This document shows, piece after piece, positions 29,992 to 37,613 of a stretch of DNA of 37,613 bases; position 1 is the stretch's first letter, and every line of letters starts with the position of its first letter. Below the pieces are notes generated by a model that saw only the letters and a program-made list of their open reading frames with translations, ran no database searches and had not been told where the DNA came from. Source of the stretch: a virus; the IMG/VR virus record IMGVR_UViG_3300044970_000782, positions 1 to 37,613 of that record; one strand, written 5' to 3'. Position numbers and translations under genes: made by a program.

Positions 29992-31194
29992 TTAGCCCCA
30001 GAGGCGGCAAGCCATTTGTGGACGGATGGTGCTGTAGCCGTACAGAACGTCGATACGGCAAGGCAGACGGTCGTTGTTGATGTCGTACTGACGAACAACA
30101 CGCATCGAAATACCGTTGTGAACTTGGCGAGAAGCCATGTCCACGCCTTGTGGCATCAACAAGTCGGCGGTTGCGAAAGTGATCGCGTCCTTGTGGTAGA
30201 CCAAGTTCTGCGGATAGGCAGTAGCAGCCGAACCCAACATGGTGACAACCGCACCCGATGCTGGCAGCGACGACACGGTAGCCAGTGCTTGGCTTGCCGA
30301 GTACAGTGCAGGCGAGATCGACAGAGTTGCGGTTGACGAACCGGTAGCAGCTGCAGTTACGGTGAACTGTTGCAACGAACCGGTGGACTCGCGAGTTTGT
30401 GGGTTGACAGCGTTAACACCAGCGATGGTGAACACGTCGCCGACGTTCCAAGTCTTGGATGAGCCAGTAAAGCTAATCGGCAGGGTCGACTGACCTTCGG
30501 TCGTGACAGTCGAAGTCACGGTGATCGAAGTACCCCAGTCACCGTTGGTGTGCTGTTTGATTGACTGAGACATGTTGACTTCATCAAAGCCCAGCACGCC
30601 CATGCCCATCATGCCGTTCTTGAACTGGCGGCTGATGGTGTCGGTTGGGTTGAACAGGCCTTTCATGCCTTCAACCAGACCAGCGTTAGCAGCTGGGTTA
30701 ACGGTTGCGTAGCGTGGCGACATTACCGCTGCGTTTTCGTTCAGCTTCTGCTGAGCTTGCAACAGAACGAGCGAAGTCGAAGGCACGGTGCCAGGAGTAC
30801 CGACCGAGTTGAACACGTTTTTGTATGCGTTAGCAACGTCTGCATCGATGCTGGAAGCCAGCTGCGAAATACGAGGCTTCAATACACGCTCTGCGAAGTC
30901 ATCCAACTGCATGGTGAGTTCAGCGGAGGTAAAGTTCACGCCGATGTGCTTCTGCGAAGCAACAGTCAGAGTGGTGAACTGTTCGTTGTCGTCCTGCACT
31001 TGCAGAGCGGCACCGTCGGTTACCAACGCGCGATCTGGTAAACGGATACGCAGTGTGGAACCAATTTTTGCGCCTTCAACGGCGAAAGAATCGTCGTATT
31101 GACGATTGACGTTACGAGTGATCACTAGGTTGTTCTCGAGGATTTCGAGTGCCTTGCGGGTGATCATGTCGATGGTAAGAATCGAGTTTGCCAT
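29992..31194 (-). CDS. Major capsid protein, P22 coat-like
   Basis: 400 residues. The N-terminal segment ILTIDMITRKALEILENNLV, then RNVNRQYDDSFA and GSTLRIRLPDRALVTDG, is typical of P22-type coat proteins (HK97 fold). Later motifs are KNGMMGMGVLGFDEV and an inserted beta region around 227-300 (TVTTEGQSTLPISFTGSS) like the P22 I-domain. The C-terminal IDVLYGYSTIRPQMACRLWG also fits. It assembles the icosahedral shell with the scaffold coded just before. The SD is AGGATATAAATC-ATG. Confidence 0.94.
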   Translation of the reverse strand: MANSILTIDMITRKALEILENNLVITRNVNRQYDDSFAVEGAKIGSTLRIRLPDRALVTDGAALQVQDDNEQFTTLTVASQKHIGVNFTSAELTMQLDDFAERVLKPRISQLASSIDADVANAYKNVFNSVGTPGTVPSTSLVLLQAQQKLNENAAVMSPRYATVNPAANAGLVEGMKGLFNPTDTISRQFKNGMMGMGVLGFDEVNMSQSIKQHTNGDWGTSITVTSTVTTEGQSTLPISFTGSSKTWNVGDVFTIAGVNAVNPQTRESTGSLQQFTVTAAATGSSTATLSISPALYSASQALATVSSLPASGAVVTMLGSAATAYPQNLVYHKDAITFATADLLMPQGVDMASRQVHNGISMRVVRQYDINNDRLPCRIDVLYGYSTIRPQMACRLWG

Positions 31195-31213
31195 GATTTA
31201 TATCCTAAAAAAG

Positions 31214-31999
31214 TTAGCGATTACGTTGAGCTTCCCACTTCTTCATTTGGCGCTGGCGATCCGCCTCAATCCACTCAGACGTACTCATGTTTTTAATTGC
31301 ACGAGGGTCAGTCGTATCATAAGACGGCGATCCAGAGCCTCTACCCGATATGGGCGCGATAGGCGGTGGGGCGCTTGTCGTTTTCTTCAAAACCGGCTCA
31401 GAAGCAATTTTTGCTTCAATTCGGCCAATTTCTTTAGCCTGTAAGATAGGCGAATTCAGTGCGGCAATCCGCGCGGCTTCTTTCGGATTTGAACCCAAGT
31501 AATACGCAATATCAGGGCCAATATCCGATGCTTGAATCGTCTCAGCCATCGCGTTAGAGATTGGCAGCTTTGGGTTGTAGGCGACTTGTTCAAAGTCGTC
31601 ATACTTACCTCGAGCCTCTTCTTCCCTATCGTGATACGCCTCAAGCAGATCCATCTTCTGCCGTTCGAGTTCACGCTTGGCCAGCAGCTCTTCAGCTTTA
31701 CGCGTTGCTAGTGCATCGGCATACGCATCAACGGAATCAAACTGTTCTGGCGGCGGTAACTCTGCAGGCGCAGGTGCTGTTTGCACTTTGCGACTCTGCT
31801 CGCGTTCCCACTTCCTTTGCTCTCTTGCAAGCCGTTTGCCTACGATGGCATCCAATTCTTCTTGTGTGAAGGTCTTGGTCTGCTGCTCGTTTGGCTGGTC
31901 ATTCTCCGGCGCTAGTGTTTCTTCAGCTACAGGCTCTGCCGTCGGTGCCTGTTCTGGCGCGGGTGAATCCGCTAACTGATTTTGAAGCTCGTCTGACAT
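31214..31999 (-). CDS. Scaffolding protein
   Basis: 261 residues, highly charged and Pro/Gln/Glu-rich. A disordered acidic N-terminus (about 1-45) leads to a long helix (about 46-125, TQEELDAIVGKRLAREQRKW and KAEELLAKRELERQKMDLLE). The C-terminus is basic (WIEADRQRQMKKWEAQRNR), as needed for coat binding in P22-like scaffolds. Its place between the portal-side genes and the coat gene is standard. It guides procapsid assembly and then leaves. Confidence 0.88.
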   Translation of the reverse strand: MSDELQNQLADSPAPEQAPTAEPVAEETLAPENDQPNEQQTKTFTQEELDAIVGKRLAREQRKWEREQSRKVQTAPAPAELPPPEQFDSVDAYADALATRKAEELLAKRELERQKMDLLEAYHDREEEARGKYDDFEQVAYNPKLPISNAMAETIQASDIGPDIAYYLGSNPKEAARIAALNSPILQAKEIGRIEAKIASEPVLKKTTSAPPPIAPISGRGSGSPSYDTTDPRAIKNMSTSEWIEADRQRQMKKWEAQRNR

Positions 32000-32003
32000 T
32001 GTC

Positions 32004-32062
32004 GATTCCTAAAGAATCCCTGACGTACCGCGTCAGTTCGGTTTGGGGAGAATTTACTCCCA
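32004..32062 (-). other. Hairpin-rich leader upstream of scaffold and coat genes
   Basis: Three short inverted repeats precede the scaffold gene: GATTC/GAATC (about 32004-32018), CTGACG/CGTCAG (32020-32025 with 32031-32036), and GGGAG/CTCCC (32046-32050 with 32057-32061) spanning the stop codon of the gene upstream. No promoter is clear. They could mark an mRNA processing point that frees the scaffold-coat message. Confidence 0.5.
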
Positions 32063-32320
32063 AATTACTGTTGCAGCAACTGTTCCGCTAATTACTACAT
32101 AAATTCCGTTTTTGGCGTACGCCCCGTCCAGCGGCAGCAGGTACGATGTTGCTGCCGTTGGGGTGAACACGCCTAGAATAGTGGTGGTAGTTGTTGCGGC
32201 TGCCGAGTCATAGACCGTAATGGTCGGCGTGCTCGATGCGGCGCTGACAAAGATGCCTTTCAGCTTACCGGCCATCGGCTTGATGTTGGCAGACGCAGTG
32301 ATGTAGGTGTAATTGGCCAT
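32054..32320 (-). CDS. Small beta-rich structural protein
   Basis: 88 residues: MANYTYITASANIKPMAGKL, then strands rich in Thr and Val (TPTITVYDSAAATTTTTILG and YVVISGTVAATVIWE). This resembles small phage head-associated proteins with an Ig-like or jelly-roll fold. Position between portal and scaffold genes suggests a minor capsid or connector protein. No family is named. Its stop lies within a hairpin before the scaffold gene. Confidence 0.78.
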   Translation of the reverse strand: MANYTYITASANIKPMAGKLKGIFVSAASSTPTITVYDSAAATTTTTILGVFTPTAATSYLLPLDGAYAKNGIYVVISGTVAATVIWE

Positions 32321-32328
32321 GATTTACC

Positions 32329-32691
32329 TCAAGCAAGAAACTTCAATTTGTAAATCGTGGACAAGTACAGCCCAACGATCTCATCAATAATGTTTTGTAG
32401 CGGGCTGTCCGCCTTGTCGACGACCTTGTACCGCATCTCTTCAATTTCTTCAAGCTGGTCTTGCAAAAACTCCAAGATGTTGCCCGGCTTTTTGGTCGAC
32501 TGTAGTGAAATAGCGCCAATCAGGCCGTGACGGCCTTGGTACGCCTCAGAAAACTTGTCCGCCAGATCAACAATCTCGTCGTAAAACGTGTTTAACGCAA
32601 CGTGTTTGGCGTAGCTACGGGTGTTCAAGTGCACCGAATGAGCCACATCGCGGCCCAAAAACAAGATGCCTACAAAGTTTGCGCAGCTCAT
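32329..32691 (-). CDS. DUF5856-like, ferritin-like helical protein
   Basis: 120 residues. The pattern FLGRDVAHSVHLNTRSYAKH, then ALNTFYDEIVDLADKFSEAY and a Glu-rich helix (QDQLEEIEEMRYKV), resembles DUF5856, a phage family with a four-helix bundle like Dps/ferritin. His19 and Glu/Asp residues in the helices could bind metal. It overlaps the portal stop by 4 nt. The role is unknown; it may be carried in the head. Confidence 0.75.
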   Translation of the reverse strand: MSCANFVGILFLGRDVAHSVHLNTRSYAKHVALNTFYDEIVDLADKFSEAYQGRHGLIGAISLQSTKKPGNILEFLQDQLEEIEEMRYKVVDKADSPLQNIIDEIVGLYLSTIYKLKFLA

Positions 32692-34976
32692 AGTCGTGGT
32701 TCCTCGGGCGGCATATTCAGCATTTCAGGTGGCATTTCAGCCGATTCCGGCGGCATCATGCCCATTTCCGGCGGCATTTGTTGCATGTCAGGGGGCATCA
32801 TGCCCATTTCCTCGCCCATTTGGGGCATTTCGCCCGGCAGTTCTAACCCACCTTCGCTCATCGCCAAGTCGCCGGTGCTCATGATGTCGCGCAGGGTCTG
32901 CATGACGACGTCTTGCACCTGATCGGGCGACATGGCGGCGCCAACAGCCGACAGACGCTGCGTCTCGGCTTGGTAGGCCTTGATTTCGGCTTCGAAGTTC
33001 TTGCGCTCCAAGTCCTGCACCTCGACCGACTGACCGACGTTCTGCAGCATTTGTTGCATTTGCTGCAGTTCTTGGCCCATCGCTTCCATCTGCTGCTTGG
33101 CCATCTGCATCTCGGGCGACTCGTCGCTGCCTTCCAGAATCTTCGGATCGATGATCTTGGCAAAGCGTGCTGCCATCTCCTGCGCACCAGGCCAGTCCAT
33201 GTTCTTGATGAACAGATCGCCTGCAACCTGCCAGAGCTGCGGGTTGGATTGCAGAATCATGCCCATTGCGTCCAGTGCTTCCTGACGCTTGGTGAGATAC
33301 GACGGGCCGGTGGTCACCACGACGTCGTACTTACCGACGCTAGGGTTGTAAATCTTATCGATGACGATGTCGTTCTGGTCACGAATCTCTTTGACCGCTT
33401 CTTGCTGCATCGGGTCGAGCTTGACCATCTCGGTGTCACCATCAACACCGATAATGCGGGCAATCCGCTGGGTGTCGTAAATCTTCGGGATCAGGCCAAC
33501 AATTTGACGGGTAACGTGCCTAATAGCCCGCGCCAGATTGTCCACGTAATGATAAGTGCCAGTATCAGACTGACGCTCGCGCGCCAAAATCGCTTTGCCG
33601 GATCGCTCGTTAGACGTTGCGCCCAAGCTCGTATCGTACTGGCCAGTCGTTGACTTGATATCATCAGACGCCCCCATCTTGGCTTGGATCAGCCCTGTCT
33701 GCGGCAGTGGCGGTGCGGCGCGCTGCGGTAGCGGCAGCACGGCGCCCGAACCATCCGTCACGTCGGGGTTGACCTCCAGATACGGCCAGTTCTGCGTGTT
33801 GGCCGTCTTCCACTGCATCTCGTAGCCTTCAAACTGGCCGCCATACCCAATAAACGGTGCCTTGGGTGCCAAGGCCAGCATTTCGGCTTCTTGGCTTGTC
33901 CAGTAGTTGTACATGCGCTGGGCATCCTTGGCGTTGCGCACCAGACCCGACACGTACAACTTACCGTCCACTTCAAATTCGTTACCAATGACACGAACCA
34001 CCGGAATCCAGTGGCCTGCCCAGTCGTTTGACTCGAGCATCTCGTAACCGTTGGTCTTGCACCACTTAACCCGCTTGGCATTCACTTCGCGGGTGCGGAT
34101 AGGTTTGATGCCCATCTGCTTCATCTGCTTGGCCTCGGGCGAACCCTCGAACGCCGTGATGTTGCCGGGGTACAGGTGCAGCGTGGCTTTGTCGTACTCG
34201 ATGTAGTAATACTCAGCAATCCTCACGGTATCCTGGTTGATCCAGACCGAGATTGACTGGTCGCCCACACCTTGCGCCTGTAGCGTCGAGAGCGGGCTGG
34301 CGTCTGGGAACATGCGCTCGTAGTCGGATCGCTGCAAATCTTCGGTGATGAAGCACCATTTAGCATCCGCACCGCACGGGTCTTGAATGGTTGGATCCAT
34401 GTAGACCGAGAAGCTGTTGCGGATGCGTGCGATCTTGATGTCTTGATCAAACGTGTCGTCGTCGCAGTATTCCGTCAGGATGCGGATGTACCCTTCGCCG
34501 TAGCTGACTTGGTTCTCGCAGGCGGTGTCGTAGGCAACGTCGGCGTCCGAGATGTACTCGATGTGCCTGACCATGCCGTTGTAGATTTCGGCAACTTCAG
34601 GGTCAGCGCGGTCGTCAGCGGGTATAACTTTGCCGCTCGGACGGTTTTGTCTTTGGTCATTGGTGACCTGCCGTACGTGCTGGGGCAGCTTGTTGATCGT
34701 CAGCGTCGGGCGGGCGTTGATGGTTTGCCCTTGCACGGCGCCACGCGTTGCCAACACGTCCGCTGGCCACTGCCAGTGGTTATCAGGTGAGCCTGCATAG
34801 AAGCGCAGGTCGTCTAGTTCGTCTTCTCGGCTCTCAGACAGCGCAGAAATGGCCATAGTCAGCCGTTTGCGCATGGTCGACAACACATCTTGTGTGTCTT
34901 TCTTCATGTCGTCTGACGGCGGGTTTCCGCCAATATCAGCGACTTTTGCTGCCTTATTTATGCCGGTGTAGTCCAT
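32688..34976 (-). CDS. Portal protein, P22 gp1-like
   Basis: 762 residues. Signatures: LRFYAGSPDNHWQWPADVLA, TLTINKLPQHVRQVTNDQRQ and ACENQVSYGEGYIRILTEYC near the N-terminus, then a long middle with STTGQYDTSLGATSNERSGK that is typical of P22-type portals. The C-terminal part is helical (about 625-690, the barrel region) and ends in a Met/Pro/Glu-rich tail with five MPP(E/D) units. It forms the dodecameric channel for packaging and ejection. Confidence 0.95.
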   Translation of the reverse strand: MDYTGINKAAKVADIGGNPPSDDMKKDTQDVLSTMRKRLTMAISALSESREDELDDLRFYAGSPDNHWQWPADVLATRGAVQGQTINARPTLTINKLPQHVRQVTNDQRQNRPSGKVIPADDRADPEVAEIYNGMVRHIEYISDADVAYDTACENQVSYGEGYIRILTEYCDDDTFDQDIKIARIRNSFSVYMDPTIQDPCGADAKWCFITEDLQRSDYERMFPDASPLSTLQAQGVGDQSISVWINQDTVRIAEYYYIEYDKATLHLYPGNITAFEGSPEAKQMKQMGIKPIRTREVNAKRVKWCKTNGYEMLESNDWAGHWIPVVRVIGNEFEVDGKLYVSGLVRNAKDAQRMYNYWTSQEAEMLALAPKAPFIGYGGQFEGYEMQWKTANTQNWPYLEVNPDVTDGSGAVLPLPQRAAPPLPQTGLIQAKMGASDDIKSTTGQYDTSLGATSNERSGKAILARERQSDTGTYHYVDNLARAIRHVTRQIVGLIPKIYDTQRIARIIGVDGDTEMVKLDPMQQEAVKEIRDQNDIVIDKIYNPSVGKYDVVVTTGPSYLTKRQEALDAMGMILQSNPQLWQVAGDLFIKNMDWPGAQEMAARFAKIIDPKILEGSDESPEMQMAKQQMEAMGQELQQMQQMLQNVGQSVEVQDLERKNFEAEIKAYQAETQRLSAVGAAMSPDQVQDVVMQTLRDIMSTGDLAMSEGGLELPGEMPQMGEEMGMMPPDMQQMPPEMGMMPPESAEMPPEMLNMPPEEPRL

Positions 34977-35123
34977 TTATTTCATCTTTTTGGCGGGTTT
35001 TGCCGCTGCCCGCTTGGTTGCGTACGCGATTGCGACTGCCTGTTTCACAGACTTGCCGCTCTTGACCTCGGTACGGATGTTCTGTTTGAAGGCTTTTTCC
35101 GATTTTGACTTCATCAGCAGCAT
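34977..35123 (-). CDS. Small Lys-rich protein
   Basis: 48 residues from ATG 35123 (AGGGGAAG upstream); a longer frame upstream has no site and overlaps the next gene. The product, MLLMKSKSEKAFKQNIRTEV and 28 more, is strongly basic with KSGKSVKQAVAIAYATKRAA and a KPAKKMK end. Phages often code such peptides beside terminase and portal, perhaps binding DNA in the head. It ends directly before the portal ATG. Confidence 0.75.
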   Translation of the reverse strand: MLLMKSKSEKAFKQNIRTEVKSGKSVKQAVAIAYATKRAAAKPAKKMK

Positions 35124-35124
35124 G

Positions 35125-35286
35125 TTACTTCCCCTTCTTCGCCGTTTTGGCCGATTGCTTGAACGCTTTAGCCGTCGGTGCGCCAGCAGCGCCCGGTTTA
35201 CGCATCTTTTCGCCGCTTCCGGCCTTGATGCGCTCACGTTTAGCGTGAATGTTTGCGTACAGTCCTGGGTCGCCTGGCTTTTTCAT
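35125..35286 (-). CDS. Small Lys/Ala-rich basic protein
   Basis: A 53-residue frame, MKKPGDPGLYANIHAKRERI onward, opens in a TGATG overlap with the previous gene and closes 1 nt before the next start. It is basic (about a quarter Lys or Arg) and ends AKKGK. The coupling on both sides and similar composition to its neighbours make it a likely gene. The PGxYANIHAKRERI opening recurs in small phage proteins. Confidence 0.72.
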   Translation of the reverse strand: MKKPGDPGLYANIHAKRERIKAGSGEKMRKPGAAGAPTAKAFKQSAKTAKKGK

Positions 35287-35543
35287 CAGCATTTCCACCT
35301 TTTCAATGACGCTTTGGCACGTTCACCATCCTTCGCCTTCGCCGCTACCGCACCCATGCGGGCACAGAACGACTTTTTACGTCCTTCATCCGCTTTCGTC
35401 TTCGGGCTGGGCGCAGGCGCCTTCAAATTCGACCCCGTCTCGCGGTTGTACTTCTCCCGCCCCTTGGCGGTCAAGCCTGCACCCTTAGACACGGGCAGCT
35501 TCTCGCCTCGTCCAACGCTTAGCGACACGCCTTTCTTAGCCAT
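35286..35543 (-). CDS. DUF6321-like small basic protein
   Basis: 85 residues from ATG 35543, in a TGATG overlap with the terminase stop. It contains KGAGLTAKGREKYNRETGSN, then LKAPAPSPKTKADEGRKKSF and CARMG, a pattern I recognise as DUF6321. The whole protein is basic. Such genes sit beside terminase or portal in many podophages, and their function is unknown; a DNA-binding or packaging role is plausible. Confidence 0.85.
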   Translation of the reverse strand: MAKKGVSLSVGRGEKLPVSKGAGLTAKGREKYNRETGSNLKAPAPSPKTKADEGRKKSFCARMGAVAAKAKDGERAKASLKRWKC

Positions 35544-37081
35544 CACGCCCCCATCCAGCCGGTTGCAGCTGCCACGCGGGGCGTGTAGCCATCACTGCGG
35601 CGTGCCGCACGCTCGTAACCAGACTCACGGCTGGCCACCGGGAACGCGAACGTCACCGCGAGGGCGTCTGCTGCATCCGGCGAGGCGAGGCCGCGTGACT
35701 TCATCTCTTTCTTGCCTTCCAAATAGATCGTGCCTGACGAATCGGGCTTCTTCATCGGGCCGGTCAAGTCCGCTTTCAACTGCCGATCATTCGGGATGCT
35801 GGCTGTTTTCAGCCACTCCTTCATCGCGCCCCACATCTCGGCGCGCTTGTTACCCCACATGACCGGCTTGCTCGACTTCCAGCCGAAGTTCACTCCCCGC
35901 ACCTTGTATCGCTGTTCTTTTAACCTGTCAAGTATGCCGTAGCCAAGACCACCTTCGTCGATGATTGTCAGTGCTGGCCGGTACTCTTCAATCGCGTCAA
36001 TCACCCGTCCGACGGTCGTCATGGTGTCCTCGCCGTGGTAGCGTTTGATTGCTACCAAGTCGCGTCCTTGCCGGACGACGATGACGGTTGCGTCCGCGCC
36101 GCCGCGAGCTGGGTCAACGCCGATAACAATTGGCGCCGTTTCGTCCTTGTAGCGTGGCCGACTGGCGGCGTCGTCGATAGCACTCGCACCAATAAACTGA
36201 TCTTCGCCAGCCGATGGAAATTCACCGTAGACTTCAACCCGAGCCTGCGGCGAATCTTCGCCATACTCCGCAATGATCTGCTCATATATTTGCTTGTCCG
36301 TATCTTCGACTGTGCGTGAGTCGATGTTCTCCGTCTGCCAGAAGTTGCGCTTGGCATGGAAACACTCGTAGAAGTAGCCTTGGTTACGCCGAGGGTTGGA
36401 GAACGCAAACCAATACCGGTCTAGGATCGGTTCGGTAAAGAAGCCCGCACCGACCGACCAGATCGCGTCGGGGATACCCGAGGCCTCATCAAAGATCAGC
36501 ATCATGCCGTCGTGGTTGTGCACACCGGCGTAGCTGTCCGGATTCTCTTCCGACCACAACTTGCCCTCGGCTGCCCAGTAGCGCGTACCCTTCTTTAAGT
36601 CGCGCTCGACCAGCTCAGTCAGCCATTTGGCAGGCGTCAGCTTGGTCGCGCTGATCTCCCACCAGTGGTTGTTGATCACCATTGCTTGCCACTTAGTCAG
36701 CTCACCCCAAGTGACAGAGCGGAGCTGCGCCTCACTGTTGGCTGACACTATGACACTAGAGCCGATGCGGGTGGTCAGCATCCACAGCACCAGCCAGCTG
36801 ACTAGGGCCGACTTGCCGATACCGCGACCAGACGCGACCGCTGTGCGCAGCGCGTCCATGTTTAGTTGGCCACGGTTGTCTTTCAAATGCTGAGCGATGC
36901 GTCGCAGTATCTTGCGCTGCCAGGTGCGCGGGCCTTTGAACTTGGCCAGCGGCGTGTTGGCTTGCCCCCACGGGAAGGCGAACAGCACGAACGCTTCGGG
37001 GTCGTCGGCTATCTGCGGCGCCCATAGGCGCGCCATCAGTAGCTGTTCGCCCTCGGCGTCATAGATCGGCTGTTGTGCCAT
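35543..37081 (-). CDS. Terminase large subunit (TerL)
   Basis: 512 residues. The packaging ATPase has Walker A SGRGIGKS (84-91) and Walker B LIFDEA (195-200), with the coupling residues in FAFSNPRR (226-232). The C-terminal RNase H-like nuclease has VIGVDPARGGADATVIV (Asp323), TIIDEGG (Asp375) and a late SPDAADALAV with a third Asp. All catalytic groups look intact. It cuts the concatemer and drives DNA into the prohead through the portal. It overlaps the small subunit gene by 23 nt. Confidence 0.97.
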   Translation of the reverse strand: MAQQPIYDAEGEQLLMARLWAPQIADDPEAFVLFAFPWGQANTPLAKFKGPRTWQRKILRRIAQHLKDNRGQLNMDALRTAVASGRGIGKSALVSWLVLWMLTTRIGSSVIVSANSEAQLRSVTWGELTKWQAMVINNHWWEISATKLTPAKWLTELVERDLKKGTRYWAAEGKLWSEENPDSYAGVHNHDGMMLIFDEASGIPDAIWSVGAGFFTEPILDRYWFAFSNPRRNQGYFYECFHAKRNFWQTENIDSRTVEDTDKQIYEQIIAEYGEDSPQARVEVYGEFPSAGEDQFIGASAIDDAASRPRYKDETAPIVIGVDPARGGADATVIVVRQGRDLVAIKRYHGEDTMTTVGRVIDAIEEYRPALTIIDEGGLGYGILDRLKEQRYKVRGVNFGWKSSKPVMWGNKRAEMWGAMKEWLKTASIPNDRQLKADLTGPMKKPDSSGTIYLEGKKEMKSRGLASPDAADALAVTFAFPVASRESGYERAARRSDGYTPRVAAATGWMGA

Positions 37082-37508
37082 GCGTCAGTTTGGTGGGTAA
37101 CGTGTGCGGTTGCTGTTCGGTAATCAGACCGTCGATCACGCGTTCCTGCGCCTGTTGCAGCGCCTGCGTGATGCTGATCCGGTTCGTGATGTCGACACTA
37201 ATCTCTTGACGTGCTGTCCAGCCGTGGCTGTGCTGCAGGATCGCCAGCGCCGCCTTGCTGTCGCCAGCGCGGGCTGCCTCACGCAAGTGCATAGAGGCCT
37301 CCATCTCGGAGTCAGCGCGACCCTTCTGTTCTGCCATCGCAGCCACCGGGTCTAGCTCGCACAGCTGCCGGTATTCGGTCGGCAGCAATCCAGCCGCTAA
37401 CGCCAGCGAGTCGCCCTTCAGACCCAAAGCAGCGGCGTCATAGATCGCCTGGAGACGCGCCTCTGTCGCCTCCACTTTGCGTGGGGTGAACGGGATGGAT
37501 TTGAACAC
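37059..37508 (-). CDS. Terminase small subunit (TerS)
   Basis: 149 residues from GTG 37508, with AGGAG at 37514-37518. The N-terminal half has a helix-turn-helix-like LQAIYDAAALGLKGDSLALA, then AAGLLPTEYRQLCEL. It is followed by a helical oligomerisation region (EMEASMHLREAARAGDSKAA, then LAILQHSHGWTARQEI). The layout and position match small terminases that recognise the pac or cos site and stimulate TerL. It is first in the late operon. Confidence 0.88.
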   Translation of the reverse strand: MFKSIPFTPRKVEATEARLQAIYDAAALGLKGDSLALAAGLLPTEYRQLCELDPVAAMAEQKGRADSEMEASMHLREAARAGDSKAALAILQHSHGWTARQEISVDITNRISITQALQQAQERVIDGLITEQQPHTLPTKLTHGTTADL

Positions 37509-37526
37509 TCAAGCTCCTGAAATGAT

Positions 37527-37553
37527 GGCGCTGGCGTTCGCACCGCCAGCGCC
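37527..37553. promoter_or_regulatory. 10-bp perfect inverted repeat upstream of TerS
   Basis: GGCGCTGGCG (37527-37536) and CGCCAGCGCC (37544-37553) are separated by 7 nt. There is no T-run on either side, so this is not a normal terminator. It lies 19 nt before the TerS start, in the 5' leader. It might bind TerS (as in pac sites near small-terminase genes) or regulate its translation. Confidence 0.6.
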
Positions 37554-37613
37554 GGCTCAGCACATTACTTCTGAACAGGACTTTATGGTAACGGATTTTT
37601 TTTTAAAAAAATA
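37554..37613. other. Right-end non-coding tail
   Basis: No gene or clear promoter is visible. A TTACCATAAAG stretch on the minus strand could be part of a weak late promoter. The window ends in an oligo-T/oligo-A tract, which may be where assembly broke. Nothing matches the left end directly, so no terminal repeat is seen. Confidence 0.5.

Noticed and set aside
1-37613. Direct terminal repeats at the two window ends
   Set aside because: The first and last 100 nt share no sequence; the right end is an oligo-T/oligo-A tract.

Overview
The window is almost entirely one tailed-phage genome, about 37.6 kb, of the podovirus type with a P22-like head and tail-machine module. Evidence for this is a complete morphogenesis series read on the minus strand from the right end: small and large terminase, P22-type portal, scaffold, P22-type coat protein, gp4-like and gp10-like tail accessory proteins, a long fibre, three ejection-type proteins and a tail-fibre cluster, ending in a lysis cassette. 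The overlapping Rz/Rz1 spanin pair, with a lipobox on Rz1, implies a Gram-negative host. I see no integrase, excisionase, recognisable repressor, tRNA or CRISPR array, so the phage looks lytic or at least lacks a visible lysogeny module. A P22-like headful phage has a circular map, so the two ends of the window are probably adjacent, giving a joined non-coding segment of roughly 0.77 kb.

Layout. (1) 1-662 is non-coding and very repeat-rich: five 20-bp near-perfect or perfect palindromes built on GTTAGT/ACTAAC, a perfect DnaA box, two oppositely oriented arrays of GTTAGTCAT, and a good sigma70-type promoter at 573-601. It is the best candidate for a replication origin and/or master control region. 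(2) 663-2669, plus strand: eight small tightly packed genes, mostly unknown (a DUF7227-like Cys-rich protein, a helix-turn-helix-like peptide, two membrane micropeptides), ending in a terminator. (3) 9009-2731, minus strand: replication block with a DUF2800 Cas4/RecB-like nuclease, a possible ssDNA-binding protein, a family A DNA polymerase and a primase-helicase (AEP-like plus SF3/DUF5906). (4) 9097-12466, plus strand: VRR-NUC nuclease, SNF2-type helicase and nine small genes. Blocks 3 and 4 diverge from a pair of back-to-back promoters whose -35 boxes overlap. (5) 37508-12432, minus strand: packaging, head, tail and lysis genes.

Points that stand out: the left-end repeat/origin region; the overlapping divergent promoters with a probably leaderless nuclease mRNA; a compact SET-domain protein lysine methyltransferase homologue with a cupin-like N-terminus, translationally coupled to the long tail fibre; three copies of a UUCG-tetraloop hairpin placed after the coat protein and the two small structural genes below it; and an internal 64-residue fibre repeat whose copies differ at about 36 of 192 bases but only 3 residues. 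All family assignments come from reading motifs in the translated sequence, without database searches.
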